Shown: positions 11,547-21,396 of the stretch, piece by piece
Position numbering within the stretch: position 1 is the first letter of the stretch
How the letters are laid out: each line of letters begins with the position of its first letter
Translations under genes and position numbers: made by a program
The notes under the pieces: model-generated
What the model saw: the letters and a program-made list of their open reading frames with translations, nothing else
What the model was told of the DNA's origin: nothing
Databases searched by the model: none
Assembly (NCBI RefSeq): GCF_020523965.1
Contig: NZ_JAJAPX010000001.1
Span: forward strand, 1,037,889-1,101,888
Length of the DNA: 64,000 nucleotides
Direction of reading: 5' to 3'
Source of the DNA: Neotamlana sargassicola
GTDB lineage: Bacteria > Bacteroidota > Bacteroidia > Flavobacteriales > Flavobacteriaceae

Positions 11547-12419
11547 ATGAAAAGTTTCTTCTACAAAAATTATAAAATAATTATTCCTGTTTTTTTAATT
11601 CAATTATTTTTAGTTAGCAAAAATTTAAATGCACAATCAAAAAGTGCATTAGGTATTGTAGATGCAGCTAATCAGGAAAACACGGAGCTACCTGTTACCA
11701 ATATTGTTAGAAAAACTACAAATTCAGGGTTTAAAAAAATTAGAATTGAATTTAGAGGGTTAGAAGGTGCTTTAATAAGAAGAGAATTGCTTTTAGGATT
11801 TAGTGAAGCAACTTCAGATGATTACGATTATGGATATGATGCTCCAGTTGTTACAACTTATCAAGACGATTTAAATTTAGATTTAAATGGAACGAATATG
11901 AGCATACAAGCATATTGTGAACTATCTAGCGATAAATTAGTAAAGTTTAACCATTATTCTTCAGGTGATAATAAATTTTCAATTAAAATAATTGAATTAG
12001 AAAATATAGGAGAAGAACAAGAAATATTTATTAAAGATGGGCAAACAGGAGCACTTTTCGATTTGTCAAAAGGAGAAGCATACGAGTTTATCTCATCTAA
12101 AGGTACTTTTAAAGAGCGTTTTGAAATGACTTTTCAAGAAGAAACATCTACTTTAAGCACCAATGATGTAGCTTACAATGCTAAAAACATGTATTTTCAA
12201 AACCCAACTAATACGTTTTATGCTAAACAATTAAAAACTATAGTTAAAAAATTAGTTTTGGTAAACTTACAAGGTCAAAAAGTATTAGAGCTAAAAAATG
12301 TATCTCAAGATACTTTAGAAGCTGGAATTTCATTAAACAATATGTCGCCTAATACATATGCAATGATTCTTCAAACAGATAATCAAGAGATTTTAACCAA
12401 GAAGTTTGTAATAAATTAG
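11547..12419 (+). CDS. Short T9SS sorting-domain protein, fourth tandem paralogue
   Basis: Predicted 290-aa exported protein with a signal peptide at residues 1-30 (ends NLNAQ). The rest is the same module as the preceding gene: a domain with [20 protein letters not shown], then a type A T9SS sorting domain (LVLVNLQGQ, tail KKFVIN). It is separately promoted from its neighbour, judging from the 269-base gap that carries a -7-like box. No passenger domain is recognisable. Function unknown; surface localisation through T9SS is inferred from the C-terminus. Confidence 0.78.
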   Translation: MKSFFYKNYKIIIPVFLIQLFLVSKNLNAQSKSALGIVDAANQENTELPVTNIVRKTTNSGFKKIRIEFRGLEGALIRRELLLGFSEATSDDYDYGYDAPVVTTYQDDLNLDLNGTNMSIQAYCELSSDKLVKFNHYSSGDNKFSIKIIELENIGEEQEIFIKDGQTGALFDLSKGEAYEFISSKGTFKERFEMTFQEETSTLSTNDVAYNAKNMYFQNPTNTFYAKQLKTIVKKLVLVNLQGQKVLELKNVSQDTLEAGISLNNMSPNTYAMILQTDNQEILTKKFVIN

Positions 12420-12444
12420 TGCAAAATCAATTTTTAAAATATGT

Positions 12445-12477
12445 AAAAAGCCATTACTTAAGTTTTGGCTTTTTTTA
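12445..12477 (+). terminator. Terminator ending the T9SS array
   Basis: Arms AAAAAGCCA (12445-12453) and TGGCTTTTT (12466-12474) enclose a 12-base loop, followed by a T-run. It separates the T9SS cluster from ileS. Confidence 0.65.
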
Positions 12478-12535
12478 ATGCTTATAATTTCAGTTTAAAT
12501 GCTTAAATTCGCGCATCGAAACGAAAAATGTATAA

Positions 12536-15500
12536 GTGAGCATGAAATTTGCTGAATATAAAGGACTTGACCTGCCAAAAGTAACTGAAGAAATTCTTAA
12601 CTATTGGCAAGAAAATAACATATTTGAAAAAAGCGTAACCACCAGAGAAGGCAATGAAACATTTGTGTTTTTTGAAGGGCCACCATCGGCAAACGGGTTA
12701 CCAGGTGTGCACCATGTATTGGCGCGTGCTATAAAAGATATTTTTCCAAGATATAAAACCATGAAAGGTTACCAAGTAAAGCGTAAAGCAGGTTGGGACA
12801 CGCATGGTTTACCTATTGAGCTTGGTGTAGAAAAAGAGTTAGGTATTACTAAAGAAGATATTGGAAAAACTATTTCTGTCGAAGATTATAATGCAGCATG
12901 CCGTAAAGCTGTAATGCGCTACACCGATGTTTGGAACGATCTTACTCAAAAAATGGGGTATTGGGTAGATATGGACGATCCGTACATTACCTACGAACCT
13001 AAATACATGGAGTCTGTTTGGTGGTTATTAAAACAGATTTACAATAAAAGTTTATTATACAAAGGTTATACTATACAACCATATTCGCCAAAAGCGGGAA
13101 CCGGTTTAAGTTCTCATGAGTTAAACCAACCAGGAACCTATCAAGATGTAACCGATACTACAATTGTAGCGCAGTTTAAAGCTTTAGCTGAAACATTGCC
13201 AGACTTTTTACAAAATGAAGGTGATATACATTTCTTAGCTTGGACCACCACACCTTGGACCTTGCCAAGTAACACCGCATTAACTGTTGGGCCAAAAATA
13301 GATTATGTTTTAGTCGAAACTTACAATCAATACACTTTTGAGCCAATAAATGTAGTATTGGCTAAAAAATTGGTGAACTATCAGTTTTCAGGGAAGTTTA
13401 ACCGTGTTGAAGATAAATCAGAATTACTAGCCTATAAATCTGGTGATAAAAAAATTCCGTATTACGTAGTAAAGGAATTTGTAGGTAAAGATTTAGTTGG
13501 TATAAAATATGAGCAACTTATGCCGTATGTTTTACCAAACGATAATCCAGAAAATGCATTTAGAGTTATAGCTGGAGATTTTGTAACTACCGAAGATGGT
13601 ACAGGTATTGTACACACCGCACCAACCTTTGGTGCCGATGATGCTTTGGTTGCAAAACAAGCAACACCAGAAGTACCGCCAATGTTAGTTAAAGACGAAA
13701 ACGGAAACTTAGTACCGCTTGTAAATTTACAAGGTAAATTCCGTCCAGAGTTAGGCGATTTAGCTGATAAATACGTTAAAAACGAATATTATAACGATGG
13801 CGAAGCTCCAGAGCGTTCGGTTGATGTCGAGATTGCCATTACATTAAAAGAAGAAAACAAAGCCTTTAAGGTTGAAAAATATAAACACAGCTACCCAAAT
13901 TGTTGGCGTACCGATAAACCCATTCTTTATTATCCTTTAGATTCTTGGTTTATAAAAGTTACCGACATAAAGGATAGAATGTACGAGCTTAACGAAACTA
14001 TAAACTGGAAACCAAAAGCAACAGGAACGGGTCGTTTTGGTAATTGGCTAGCCAATGCTAACGATTGGAACTTGTCGCGCTCGCGTTACTGGGGAATTCC
14101 GTTACCAATTTGGAGAACCGAAGATGGTAAGGAAGAAATCTGTATTGGTTCGGTTGAAGAACTAAAAAGTGAAATGGCAAAAGCGGTTTCAGCAGGTGTT
14201 CTTGAAAAAGATATTTTTGAAGATTTTGAAGTTGGAAACAACTCCGAAGAAAATTATGCAAAACTAGATTTACATAAAAATATAGTTGATGGCATTATTT
14301 TAGTGTCACCAACGGGCCAAAAAATGTTCCGCGAAAGCGATTTAATCGATGTATGGTTCGATTCTGGTTCAATGCCTTACGCACAATGGCATTACCCATT
14401 TGAAAATAAGGAATTAGTCGATGGAGGCGTATCGTACCCAGCCGATTTTATAGCCGAAGGTGTCGATCAAACTCGTGGATGGTTTTACACACTTCACGCT
14501 ATTGGAACAATGGTTTTCGATTCTGTAGCCTACAAAAATGTAGTGTCTAACGGATTAGTTTTAGATAAAAACGGACAAAAAATGTCCAAGCGTTTAGGTA
14601 ACGCTGTTGATCCGTTTGAAACTTTAGGTAATTACGGTGCCGATGCTACACGTTGGTACATGATTAGTAACGCCAATCCTTGGGATAATTTAAAATTTGA
14701 TATTGATGGTGTAGAGGAAGTAAAACGTAAATTCTTCGGAACGCTTTATAATACCTATTCGTTCTTCTCGTTATATACAAATTTAGATGGTTTTAGTTAC
14801 GCTGAAGCCGATATAGCTCTGGAAGATCGTCCGGAGTTAGATCGTTGGATTTTATCAGAACTACATACCTTAATTCAAAAAGTAGACGAATATTATGCCG
14901 ACTACGAACCAACTAAAGCGGCTAGAGCAATTTCAGACTTTACGCAAGATAATTTAAGTAACTGGTTTGTACGTTTAAGTAGAAGACGTTTCTGGAAAGG
15001 TGATTACCAGCAAGATAAAATTTCGGCCTACCAAACACTTTATATGTGTATGGAAACCATTGCGAAACTTGGGGCTCCAATTGCACCTTTCTTTATGGAC
15101 AAATTGTATTTAGATTTAAATGCAGTAACCAAAAAAGAAAGTTTCGAGAGTGTACACTTAGCTAATTTCCCAGTTTACAACGAAGCTTTTGTAGATAAAA
15201 GTTTAGAGCGTAAAATGGAAAATGCTCAAATAATATCATCGTTAGTATTGTCGTTACGAGCAAAAGAAAAAATAAAAGTACGCCAACCACTGCAAAAAAT
15301 TATGATTCCTATTGATAACGAACAACAAAAGGAAGAAATATTAGCAGTGTCAGATTTAATTAAACACGAAGTAAACGTAAAGGAAATAGAGCTTTTAGAT
15401 GACGCTTCAGATATTTTAGTAAAACAGATAAAACCAAACTTTAAAGTACTTGGGCCACGTTTTGGTAAAGATATGAAGGCAGTAGCGGCTAAAGTAATTA

Positions 15501-15940
15501 ACTTTTCGGCAGAAGATATTAACAAAATTGAGCAAAATGGCGAAATAGAAGTTGATATTAATGGAAAAAACATTATTTTGGAACGCGGTGACGTAGAAAT
15601 TACATCGCAAGATATAGAAGGTTGGTTGGTTGCAAATGAAGGTGCTTTAACTGTTGCTCTAGATGTTACAATTACAGACGAATTACGTAAAGAAGGTATA
15701 GCAAGAGAATTAGTTAACAGAATTCAAAATTTACGTAAAGACTCAGGGTTTGAGGTAACAGATAAAATAAATGTAGAGCTTCAAAAAGACGATAACATTG
15801 TAAATGCCATTAATTCTAATATCGATTACATAAAAACCGAAACATTAACCGAACAATTAGAAATTAAAGACGACATTAAGAATGGTATAGAAATTGCTTT
15901 TGATGATGTAAATACCAAATTGTTTATTCAAAAACATTAA
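12536..15940 (+). CDS. ileS: Isoleucyl-tRNA synthetase (eukaryote/archaeal-like type)
   Basis: Charges tRNA-Ile in the cytoplasm. The 1134-aa length and motif context fit the IleS2-like class: the HIGH-equivalent lies in GLPGVHHVLARAIKD (near residue 57) and the signature WDTHGLPIELGVEKELGI follows. The class I KMSKR motif is in DKNGQKMSKRLGN (near residue 682), followed by the anticodon-binding domain and a C-terminal extension. I take GTG at 12536 as the start because flavobacterial homologues typically begin MSxKF. The ATG at 12542 two codons later is the alternative. The DksA-like gene follows after four bases, so the two are probably cotranscribed. IleS2-type enzymes are generally the mupirocin-insensitive form; that is family knowledge, not shown here. 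Confidence 0.96.
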   Translation: MSMKFAEYKGLDLPKVTEEILNYWQENNIFEKSVTTREGNETFVFFEGPPSANGLPGVHHVLARAIKDIFPRYKTMKGYQVKRKAGWDTHGLPIELGVEKELGITKEDIGKTISVEDYNAACRKAVMRYTDVWNDLTQKMGYWVDMDDPYITYEPKYMESVWWLLKQIYNKSLLYKGYTIQPYSPKAGTGLSSHELNQPGTYQDVTDTTIVAQFKALAETLPDFLQNEGDIHFLAWTTTPWTLPSNTALTVGPKIDYVLVETYNQYTFEPINVVLAKKLVNYQFSGKFNRVEDKSELLAYKSGDKKIPYYVVKEFVGKDLVGIKYEQLMPYVLPNDNPENAFRVIAGDFVTTEDGTGIVHTAPTFGADDALVAKQATPEVPPMLVKDENGNLVPLVNLQGKFRPELGDLADKYVKNEYYNDGEAPERSVDVEIAITLKEENKAFKVEKYKHSYPNCWRTDKPILYYPLDSWFIKVTDIKDRMYELNETINWKPKATGTGRFGNWLANANDWNLSRSRYWGIPLPIWRTEDGKEEICIGSVEELKSEMAKAVSAGVLEKDIFEDFEVGNNSEENYAKLDLHKNIVDGIILVSPTGQKMFRESDLIDVWFDSGSMPYAQWHYPFENKELVDGGVSYPADFIAEGVDQTRGWFYTLHAIGTMVFDSVAYKNVVSNGLVLDKNGQKMSKRLGNAVDPFETLGNYGADATRWYMISNANPWDNLKFDIDGVEEVKRKFFGTLYNTYSFFSLYTNLDGFSYAEADIALEDRPELDRWILSELHTLIQKVDEYYADYEPTKAARAISDFTQDNLSNWFVRLSRRRFWKGDYQQDKISAYQTLYMCMETIAKLGAPIAPFFMDKLYLDLNAVTKKESFESVHLANFPVYNEAFVDKSLERKMENAQIISSLVLSLRAKEKIKVRQPLQKIMIPIDNEQQKEEILAVSDLIKHEVNVKEIELLDDASDILVKQIKPNFKVLGPRFGKDMKAVAAKVINFSAEDINKIEQNGEIEVDINGKNIILERGDVEITSQDIEGWLVANEGALTVALDVTITDELRKEGIARELVNRIQNLRKDSGFEVTDKINVELQKDDNIVNAINSNIDYIKTETLTEQLEIKDDIKNGIEIAFDDVNTKLFIQKH

Positions 15941-15944
15941 CATT

Positions 15945-16328
15945 ATGAGCGCAGATGCAAACGTTAGATATTCCGATAAAGATTTAGCTGAATTTAAAGA
16001 GTTAATTCAGGAAAAAATAAATAAAGCACAACACGATTTAGATCTAATAAAAAGTGCTTACATGAACGACCACAATAATGGTACAGACGATACATCGCCA
16101 ACTTTTAAGGCGTTCGACGAAGGTAGTGAAGTAATGAGTAAAGAATCGAATTCGCAATTAGCTATTCGCCAAGAAAAGTTTATTCGCGATTTAAAAAACG
16201 CTTTAATTCGTATAGAAAATAAAACCTATGGTGTGTGTCGTGTTACAGGTAAATTAATAAACAAAAAACGTTTAGAGTTGGTGCCTCACGCTACCTTAAG
16301 TATTGAAGCTAAAAATATGCAGAAATAA
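15945..16328 (+). CDS. TraR/DksA-family protein lacking most zinc-finger cysteines
   Basis: 127-aa cytoplasmic protein. The N-terminal ~90 residues are charged and helical, and the C-terminus (YGVCRVTGKLINKKRLELVP followed by HATLSIEAKNMQK) matches the TraR/DksA C4-finger region. Only one cysteine is visible (in YGVC); the others are replaced, so a canonical four-Cys zinc site cannot form. This degenerate form is, from memory, usual in Bacteroidota. DksA-family proteins act in the secondary channel of RNA polymerase with ppGpp; whether this one does so is inferred. It lies four bases behind ileS and is followed by a clear terminator. Confidence 0.85.
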   Translation: MSADANVRYSDKDLAEFKELIQEKINKAQHDLDLIKSAYMNDHNNGTDDTSPTFKAFDEGSEVMSKESNSQLAIRQEKFIRDLKNALIRIENKTYGVCRVTGKLINKKRLELVPHATLSIEAKNMQK

Positions 16329-16350
16329 ATTTGCATGACTTTATAAAATT

Positions 16351-16388
16351 AAAACGTCTCGTATCTAATTTTAGGTAGAGACGTTTTT
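16351..16388 (+). terminator. Terminator after the ileS-DksA-like operon
   Basis: A 10-bp perfect stem (AAAACGTCTC with GAGACGTTTT), with a second imperfect stem inside the loop, followed by a T-run 22 bases after the stop codon. Confidence 0.75.
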
Positions 16389-16421
16389 TGTTTTAGGTTT
16401 TAAAAACGTTAAACCCATAAT

Positions 16422-17039
16422 ATGTCCATAAAAAAATCTGTTGTATACATTTTAATAATTTTACTTGTAGATCAAGTAAGTAAAATATATATAAAAACAA
16501 ACTTTGCACTTTACGAAAATGTTGAAGTATTTAGTTGGTTTAAAATATATTTTATTGAAAACGACGGAATGGCTTGGGGTACAAAAATTAGCGATTTCAC
16601 TTCCTTAATTACCGACAGAACAGCCAAAGTTATTTTAACTGTATTTCGTATTGTGGCTATTTTTGGTATAGGTTATTGGCTTATTTCGGCTATAAAAAAA
16701 CGAAGTCCTAAAATACTTATTATTGCCATTGTGTTAATATTTGCTGGTGCTTTAGGTAATATTATAGATTCTGTGTTTTACGGTGTTTTGTTTGATGATA
16801 GTATAAACCAAGTAGCCGCCTTTTTACCAGAAGCTGGTGGCTACGATACACTATTGCATGGTAAGGTTGTTGATATGCTTTACTTTCCTTTATTTGAGGT
16901 AGATTTACCTCAATGGTTACCCATTTATGGAGGTAAGCGTTTTAATTTTTTTGAGCCTGTTTTTAATATTGCCGATGTTGCAATTAGCACAGGTTTCGTT
17001 ATGCTTATCGTATTTAATAAAAAGGCGTTCGGTAAATAA
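16422..17039 (+). CDS. lspA: Lipoprotein signal peptidase (SPase II)
   Basis: Inner-membrane aspartic protease that removes signal peptides from diacylglyceryl-modified prolipoproteins. It has four predicted membrane segments, and the two catalytic aspartates lie in the conserved stretches GNIIDSVFYG and FNIADVAIS. At 205 aa it is longer than the ~165-aa E. coli enzyme; the extra residues are mostly a periplasmic loop between the two Asp motifs, a length common in flavobacteria. It fits the many lipoproteins encoded in this window. Confidence 0.94.
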   Translation: MSIKKSVVYILIILLVDQVSKIYIKTNFALYENVEVFSWFKIYFIENDGMAWGTKISDFTSLITDRTAKVILTVFRIVAIFGIGYWLISAIKKRSPKILIIAIVLIFAGALGNIIDSVFYGVLFDDSINQVAAFLPEAGGYDTLLHGKVVDMLYFPLFEVDLPQWLPIYGGKRFNFFEPVFNIADVAISTGFVMLIVFNKKAFGK

Positions 17040-17103
17040 AAATAAAATAAGAATTTTCCTTAATAAATTTTAATGTCTATATTTAGTTTTCAAAATAACC
17101 TAA

Positions 17104-18987
17104 ATGAAAATAAAACTACCTTTTTCCCTCGTATTAGTACTTTTTTCATCTTTAACTTTTTCTCAAAACACGTTCGATATTGTTTTTCCGCAGCAAAATC
17201 GCGATAACATATGCCAGCAATGTTTTCAAATATTTAGGCAAAAACCTAAAGAAGTACAATTTTCTATAAAACGTGATAAAAACAGTTTATATTTTCATAT
17301 TAACGATAAAAACTGGTTTAATACATTGTTTAAAAATTCAGGCGATGGCATTGCTATCGATGTCGTTTCTAAAGATCGCTATAATTGCGAAAATTTTAAT
17401 ATTGAGAGCTCTCAAATTAAAGGTGTTTTACAGCGCCCCAAATATGCTAATAAACTTCGTTCCGAATTAAAGCCATACGGCGACAACGACTATCGTGTGC
17501 ATGTAGGAAGAGTTCCGGAGGGATTAATAAACGATGATTTAGAATACAATATTTTGTTTTTAAGCAACAAAAATTTATGTAATTATTACGTTATTTATAA
17601 TCTAGAAAGTTATCCTTGGGATTTGCTCGATATGGGCATGTATTTGGACTCTTTAACCTACGATACAAAAAAAATTAAGCCTACCAGTGAATCTGGATTT
17701 GTTATAAAAAACAAAACTTTAAAGTTTAAAATTCCTTTTGAAAAAAATAAATCGGAATACTCTCAGGCAGATATAAAACCTATCTACGATTCGCTTAGGT
17801 TAACCGATTTTAATATAAAAAGCATCAATATTAAGGCTTACGCATCGGTTGAAGGTAGTTTGGAGCGAAATATTGAATTACAACAACAACGTGCTAATAG
17901 TATTGTAAGTGCGCTACAAACATTTCAAAAACCAACCATACAAACCAAAGTATCTTCTTCGGAAAATTGGGTAGAATTTTTAAATGATATAAAAGGTACA
18001 TCACATGAAGGGTTAGGTGACTTGAGTAAAAATGAAGTGAAAGCAAAACTTGTTGGAAGCTTATCAAATACTTTGGAGCCCATTTTACAAAACCATAGAA
18101 AGGCCGTTTTAGAGCTTGAATTGGAAAGGAAAGATAAATACAAAAACATGTCGGCAAACGAGCTGTTAACTAAATTTAATTCTGCAGTGCAGTCCGATGA
18201 GTTAGAAAAGGCTTTAGAAATTCAAAATTCAATATTTAAAAAATTAAATAGTAAAGAAATTTCGCCAGATTTTTTACGAAAAATGGAAATTCCAAAACAA
18301 GCCAAATTTGCTAAAATATTTAACAAAAACTCTGCAATTCGATTTTTAGATAATGTTAGGCAAGGTTTAATTGTTTACAACGAACTTCAAGAATTAGAAA
18401 AATTAGTGCCTAAAAATGGAGAAGTAAAATATAATTTAACGGCGCTTACCATAAAATTATGGCGCTATAATGCTATAAAAATTGAAGAAAGTAAATTAAA
18501 AACTCAAATTAATAACCTTAAAAATTATGGCATCGATGCGAGTTTAATTACAAGAATGTTGGTGAATTACAACATTATTTTAGCCGAAAACTTTATGAGG
18601 CAACGCCAGTATGATGAAAAGGATAAGTCGGTTGAGTTTATAAATGCAAACTATAAATATTTCCCTTTATCAGATTACGATTATTTAAGTTTAGCACAGT
18701 TTTTTAGTTATTATGCCAATACCAGTTTAGCGGTTAATTTGCTAGAAGAAAAGGCCAAAAGCATCGAGATAGACGAAGATTTACTGTTTTACTATTTAAA
18801 CCTCACTTTAATAAATAAGGAGTTAACTAAAACATCAGAATACAGAACCATTATGCTAAATGCTATAAACATGAATAAGCAACGCTATTGTAAATTATTT
18901 AATGCTATAGAAAAAGGTGGTGTAACGTTCCAGATGTTGGAAGATGACTATTTAAGAACAACTTATTGCGAGAATTGTGAAAACTAA
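17104..18987 (+). CDS. Secreted protein with OmpA-like central region, function unknown
   Basis: Predicted 627-aa exported protein with a signal peptide at residues 1-21 (ends TFSQ). Residues about 205-345 resemble an OmpA/MotB peptidoglycan-associating fold: a beta-strand, then INIKAYASVEGSLERNIELQ, then RANSIVSALQ. The C-terminal ~260 residues are alpha-helical, may be TPR-like, and end with a YCENCEN motif. I cannot name a family. It probably sits in the periplasm or outer membrane. Its last four bases overlap the convergent gene on the other strand. Confidence 0.75.
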   Translation: MKIKLPFSLVLVLFSSLTFSQNTFDIVFPQQNRDNICQQCFQIFRQKPKEVQFSIKRDKNSLYFHINDKNWFNTLFKNSGDGIAIDVVSKDRYNCENFNIESSQIKGVLQRPKYANKLRSELKPYGDNDYRVHVGRVPEGLINDDLEYNILFLSNKNLCNYYVIYNLESYPWDLLDMGMYLDSLTYDTKKIKPTSESGFVIKNKTLKFKIPFEKNKSEYSQADIKPIYDSLRLTDFNIKSINIKAYASVEGSLERNIELQQQRANSIVSALQTFQKPTIQTKVSSSENWVEFLNDIKGTSHEGLGDLSKNEVKAKLVGSLSNTLEPILQNHRKAVLELELERKDKYKNMSANELLTKFNSAVQSDELEKALEIQNSIFKKLNSKEISPDFLRKMEIPKQAKFAKIFNKNSAIRFLDNVRQGLIVYNELQELEKLVPKNGEVKYNLTALTIKLWRYNAIKIEESKLKTQINNLKNYGIDASLITRMLVNYNIILAENFMRQRQYDEKDKSVEFINANYKYFPLSDYDYLSLAQFFSYYANTSLAVNLLEEKAKSIEIDEDLLFYYLNLTLINKELTKTSEYRTIMLNAINMNKQRYCKLFNAIEKGGVTFQMLEDDYLRTTYCENCEN

Positions 18988-19547
18988 AATTTGTAGGTTT
19001 TGTTAGGTGTAACACAAAAATCCAATGTAATATCGCTTTCAAAAACATCGGTAATTTCTGTTTCGGCTTCAAAAAAAGATAAACCTATTTTAATAGTTTC
19101 TGGGCGGCATTTACTTAAAAAACGGTCGTAAAAGCCTTTGCCATAACCCACACGATTTCCTTGCTTGTCGAATGCTAAAAGCGGAATAAAAACAACTTCA
19201 ATATTTTCGTTTTTTATTTCAATGCCATCAATGGGTTCAGGAATGTTGTATTTATTCTTTTTAATTTTAGTATTATCGGTGAGTAAAAAATGCGTCATTT
19301 CGTAAGTCTTAAAATCACTTTTAGAAATCACAATATTTTTGTCTTTACCAGAAAGAATGTTCAAAATATAATCGGTGTTTACCTCTTTCTGCTCTTCAAT
19401 AGTTAAAAAAACATGATAAAAAGATGCTTGCCAAACAGTAAGTTTTAAAAGTTGATTTGCTATTGCAATACTTAAATTATCTACATCTATTTCAGATAAT
19501 TGTTGTCTTTTAGTTTTGTATATATTTCGCAGTTCGGCTTTTTTCAT
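18984..19547 (-). CDS. 5-formyltetrahydrofolate cyclo-ligase
   Basis: Converts 5-formyl-THF to 5,10-methenyl-THF using ATP. The 187-aa protein starting MKKAELRNIYKTKRQQL has the family's N-terminal KxxLR-like helix and the conserved GNRVGYGKGFYDRFL loop that binds ATP/substrate. I placed the start at 19547 rather than a longer frame from 19598, because the extra residues would run into the upstream AstE-like gene (stop at 19549) and are not family-like. It is last in a four-gene minus-strand operon. The symbol (ygfA/fau type) is left blank. Confidence 0.9.
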   Translation of the reverse strand: MKKAELRNIYKTKRQQLSEIDVDNLSIAIANQLLKLTVWQASFYHVFLTIEEQKEVNTDYILNILSGKDKNIVISKSDFKTYEMTHFLLTDNTKIKKNKYNIPEPIDGIEIKNENIEVVFIPLLAFDKQGNRVGYGKGFYDRFLSKCRPETIKIGLSFFEAETEITDVFESDITLDFCVTPNKTYKF

Positions 19548-19548
19548 G

Positions 19549-20520
19549 TTACTTAAGCATGGTTGAAATATGAAACAAAGCATCGCCTTGATATACAATA
19601 GGCGATTCGTTTACATTAATAATATAACCAGTATTTGATGCTCTTACAAAGTAGTTAAGCTTTCCGTATGGGTCTGTAATGTTGCCAATAATGTCATCTT
19701 TTTGTACTAAAGAACCAACAGGAATTGAGGCTTTAAACATGCCAGAGAATTTGGCGCGTTGCCATTTACTATCTATTATAAAAATACACTCAGTTTTTGG
19801 TTTTGTAGCCTTAAAAGTAGTTTGTAGCATGCCTAAATGTTTTAAAATACGTTTAGAGCCATTTACACCAGAATTTGTTACAATATCATCAAAATGAAAC
19901 GATTTGCCACCTTCGAAAAGCAATAAAGGTTTGCCTAATTTATTACAAGTGCTTCTAAAGGATTTTGATAAGTTGCTTGAATATAAAACAAAAGGAGCTC
20001 CGAAAATTTTGGCAAGTTCGTCTAGGTTGGTTTTATGTTTCGAGTAGCGTAACTGTGGCGCATTGAATCTTCCAGATCCGCCTGTATGGAAATCGATTAT
20101 TAAATCGGCATGAGGAATAATGTCTTTTACTAATTTGTAAGCTACACGACTTGCTAACGAACCCGATTTACTTCCTGGGAATACGCGGTTTAAATCGCGC
20201 CCATCTGGAAATTCTCGTTTTAAGTTAATAAAACCAAAAATATTAATAACAGGCATGCAAATTATGGTGCCAATTTTGGGTTTATTTATTCCTTTTGCAA
20301 TAAGTTGACGAATAATTTCGGTGCCATTAACCTCATCTCCATGTATGCCAGCTGTAAATAAAACCGTTGGTCCTAGTTTTTTTGCACGCTCTATTATTAC
20401 AGGCACATTTACGGCACCCGAGGTATGTAAATTAGCAACATCAAAATTAACTTCTTTACTTTCTCCGGGATAAATATTTTCGCCTAAAATAGATAAAACA
20501 TTGTCTTTTTTTAACCGCAT
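19549..20520 (-). CDS. Succinylglutamate desuccinylase/aspartoacylase-family zinc hydrolase
   Basis: 323-aa M14-like metallo-deacylase. Zinc ligands are visible as the HxxE motif in AGIHGDEVNGTEI and a later histidine in DLIIDFHTGG. The conserved basic GRDLNRVFPG also matches the AstE/AspA family. The C-terminus has a lipoyl-like beta domain (SIPVGSLVQKDDIIGNITD). It starts one base upstream of the RimK-type ligase stop, so the genes are translationally linked. With a glutamate ligase and a RimB-like protease alongside, it may trim a peptide or acyl tag; the true substrate is unknown. Confidence 0.88.
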   Translation of the reverse strand: MRLKKDNVLSILGENIYPGESKEVNFDVANLHTSGAVNVPVIIERAKKLGPTVLFTAGIHGDEVNGTEIIRQLIAKGINKPKIGTIICMPVINIFGFINLKREFPDGRDLNRVFPGSKSGSLASRVAYKLVKDIIPHADLIIDFHTGGSGRFNAPQLRYSKHKTNLDELAKIFGAPFVLYSSNLSKSFRSTCNKLGKPLLLFEGGKSFHFDDIVTNSGVNGSKRILKHLGMLQTTFKATKPKTECIFIIDSKWQRAKFSGMFKASIPVGSLVQKDDIIGNITDPYGKLNYFVRASNTGYIINVNESPIVYQGDALFHISTMLK

Positions 20521-21396
20521 TTATTTTCTGTTTCGTTCTATAAAAGTAATAATGGCTTTGGCTATATTTTTTCCTGTAGCGCCTTCAATACCTTCTAAAC
20601 CGGGTGTTGAGTTAACTTCAAGAAGTAAAGGTCCACGTTCCGATTGTAACATATCTACACCGCAAATAGGCAGTTTTAAGGCACGAGCAGCATTCATGGC
20701 TACTTTTAATTCTTCGTGGCTTAGTTTTACTATTTGTGCCGAACCACCACGATGTAAGTTAGAGCGAAACTCGCCTTCTTTACCCTGGCGTTTCATGGCG
20801 CCAACCACTTGTCCATCTACAACTAAAGCGCGTAAATCGGCACCTTTAGCTTCAGAAATATACTCTTGAACTAAAGCACGAGCTTGTAGGCCGTTAAAGG
20901 CTTCTAGAACAGATTCTGCTGCATTTTTAGTTTCAGCTAAAACCACACCCAAACCTTGAGTACCTTCTAAAAGTTTTATAATTACAGGAGCACCACCAAC
21001 ATGCGATAGTACTTTTTCTACGTCACGAGAGTAATTAGTAAAAACAGTTTTAGGCATGCCAATTCCTGCTTTAGATAAGCGTTGAAAACTACGCAGTTTA
21101 TCGCGCGAACGTATTATAGCATCACTAGTAACCGAGGTGAAAACACCCATCATTTCAAATTGTCTAACCACAGCGCAACCAAAAAAGGTAACCGAAGTTC
21201 CAATTCTTGGAATAATAGCATCAACGTAATCTAGGTATCTATCTTTATAGTAAATGGTTGGTTTTTCTTTTTCAATAATGATGTCGCATTTTAATGGATC
21301 TATTACTTCAATAAGATGACCGCGTTTTTCGCCTTCTTCAACCAAACGGTTTGTAGAGTACAAGTTTGTGTTTCTAGATAGTATTACTATGTTCAT
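20521..21396 (-). CDS. rimK: RimK-family ATP-grasp alpha-L-glutamate ligase
   Basis: 291-aa ATP-grasp enzyme. The N-terminal domain (residues 1-95) carries [18 protein letters not shown]. The ATP-grasp core holds [15 protein letters not shown] and the metal-binding end [16 protein letters not shown]. RimK adds glutamates to the C-terminus of ribosomal protein S6 in E. coli; other members make poly-glutamate or peptide tags. It overlaps the upstream RimB-like gene by 23 bases and abuts the AstE-like gene, so the three probably act together. Whether S6 is the target here is unknown. Confidence 0.92.
   Translation of the reverse strand: MNIVILSRNTNLYSTNRLVEEGEKRGHLIEVIDPLKCDIIIEKEKPTIYYKDRYLDYVDAIIPRIGTSVTFFGCAVVRQFEMMGVFTSVTSDAIIRSRDKLRSFQRLSKAGIGMPKTVFTNYSRDVEKVLSHVGGAPVIIKLLEGTQGLGVVLAETKNAAESVLEAFNGLQARALVQEYISEAKGADLRALVVDGQVVGAMKRQGKEGEFRSNLHRGGSAQIVKLSHEELKVAMNAARALKLPICGVDMLQSERGPLLLEVNSTPGLEGIEGATGKNIAKAIITFIERNRK

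Noticed and set aside
14058..14261. Minus-strand frame inside ileS
   Set aside because: Antisense to a strongly conserved gene, low complexity, no own signals.
15226..15573. 115-codon minus-strand frame inside ileS
   Set aside because: Ser/Phe/Ile-rich antisense shadow of a coding region.
19548..19598. Longer N-terminus for the 5-formyl-THF cyclo-ligase
   Set aside because: It would overlap the AstE-like gene and adds residues unlike the family; the ATG at 19547 fits better.
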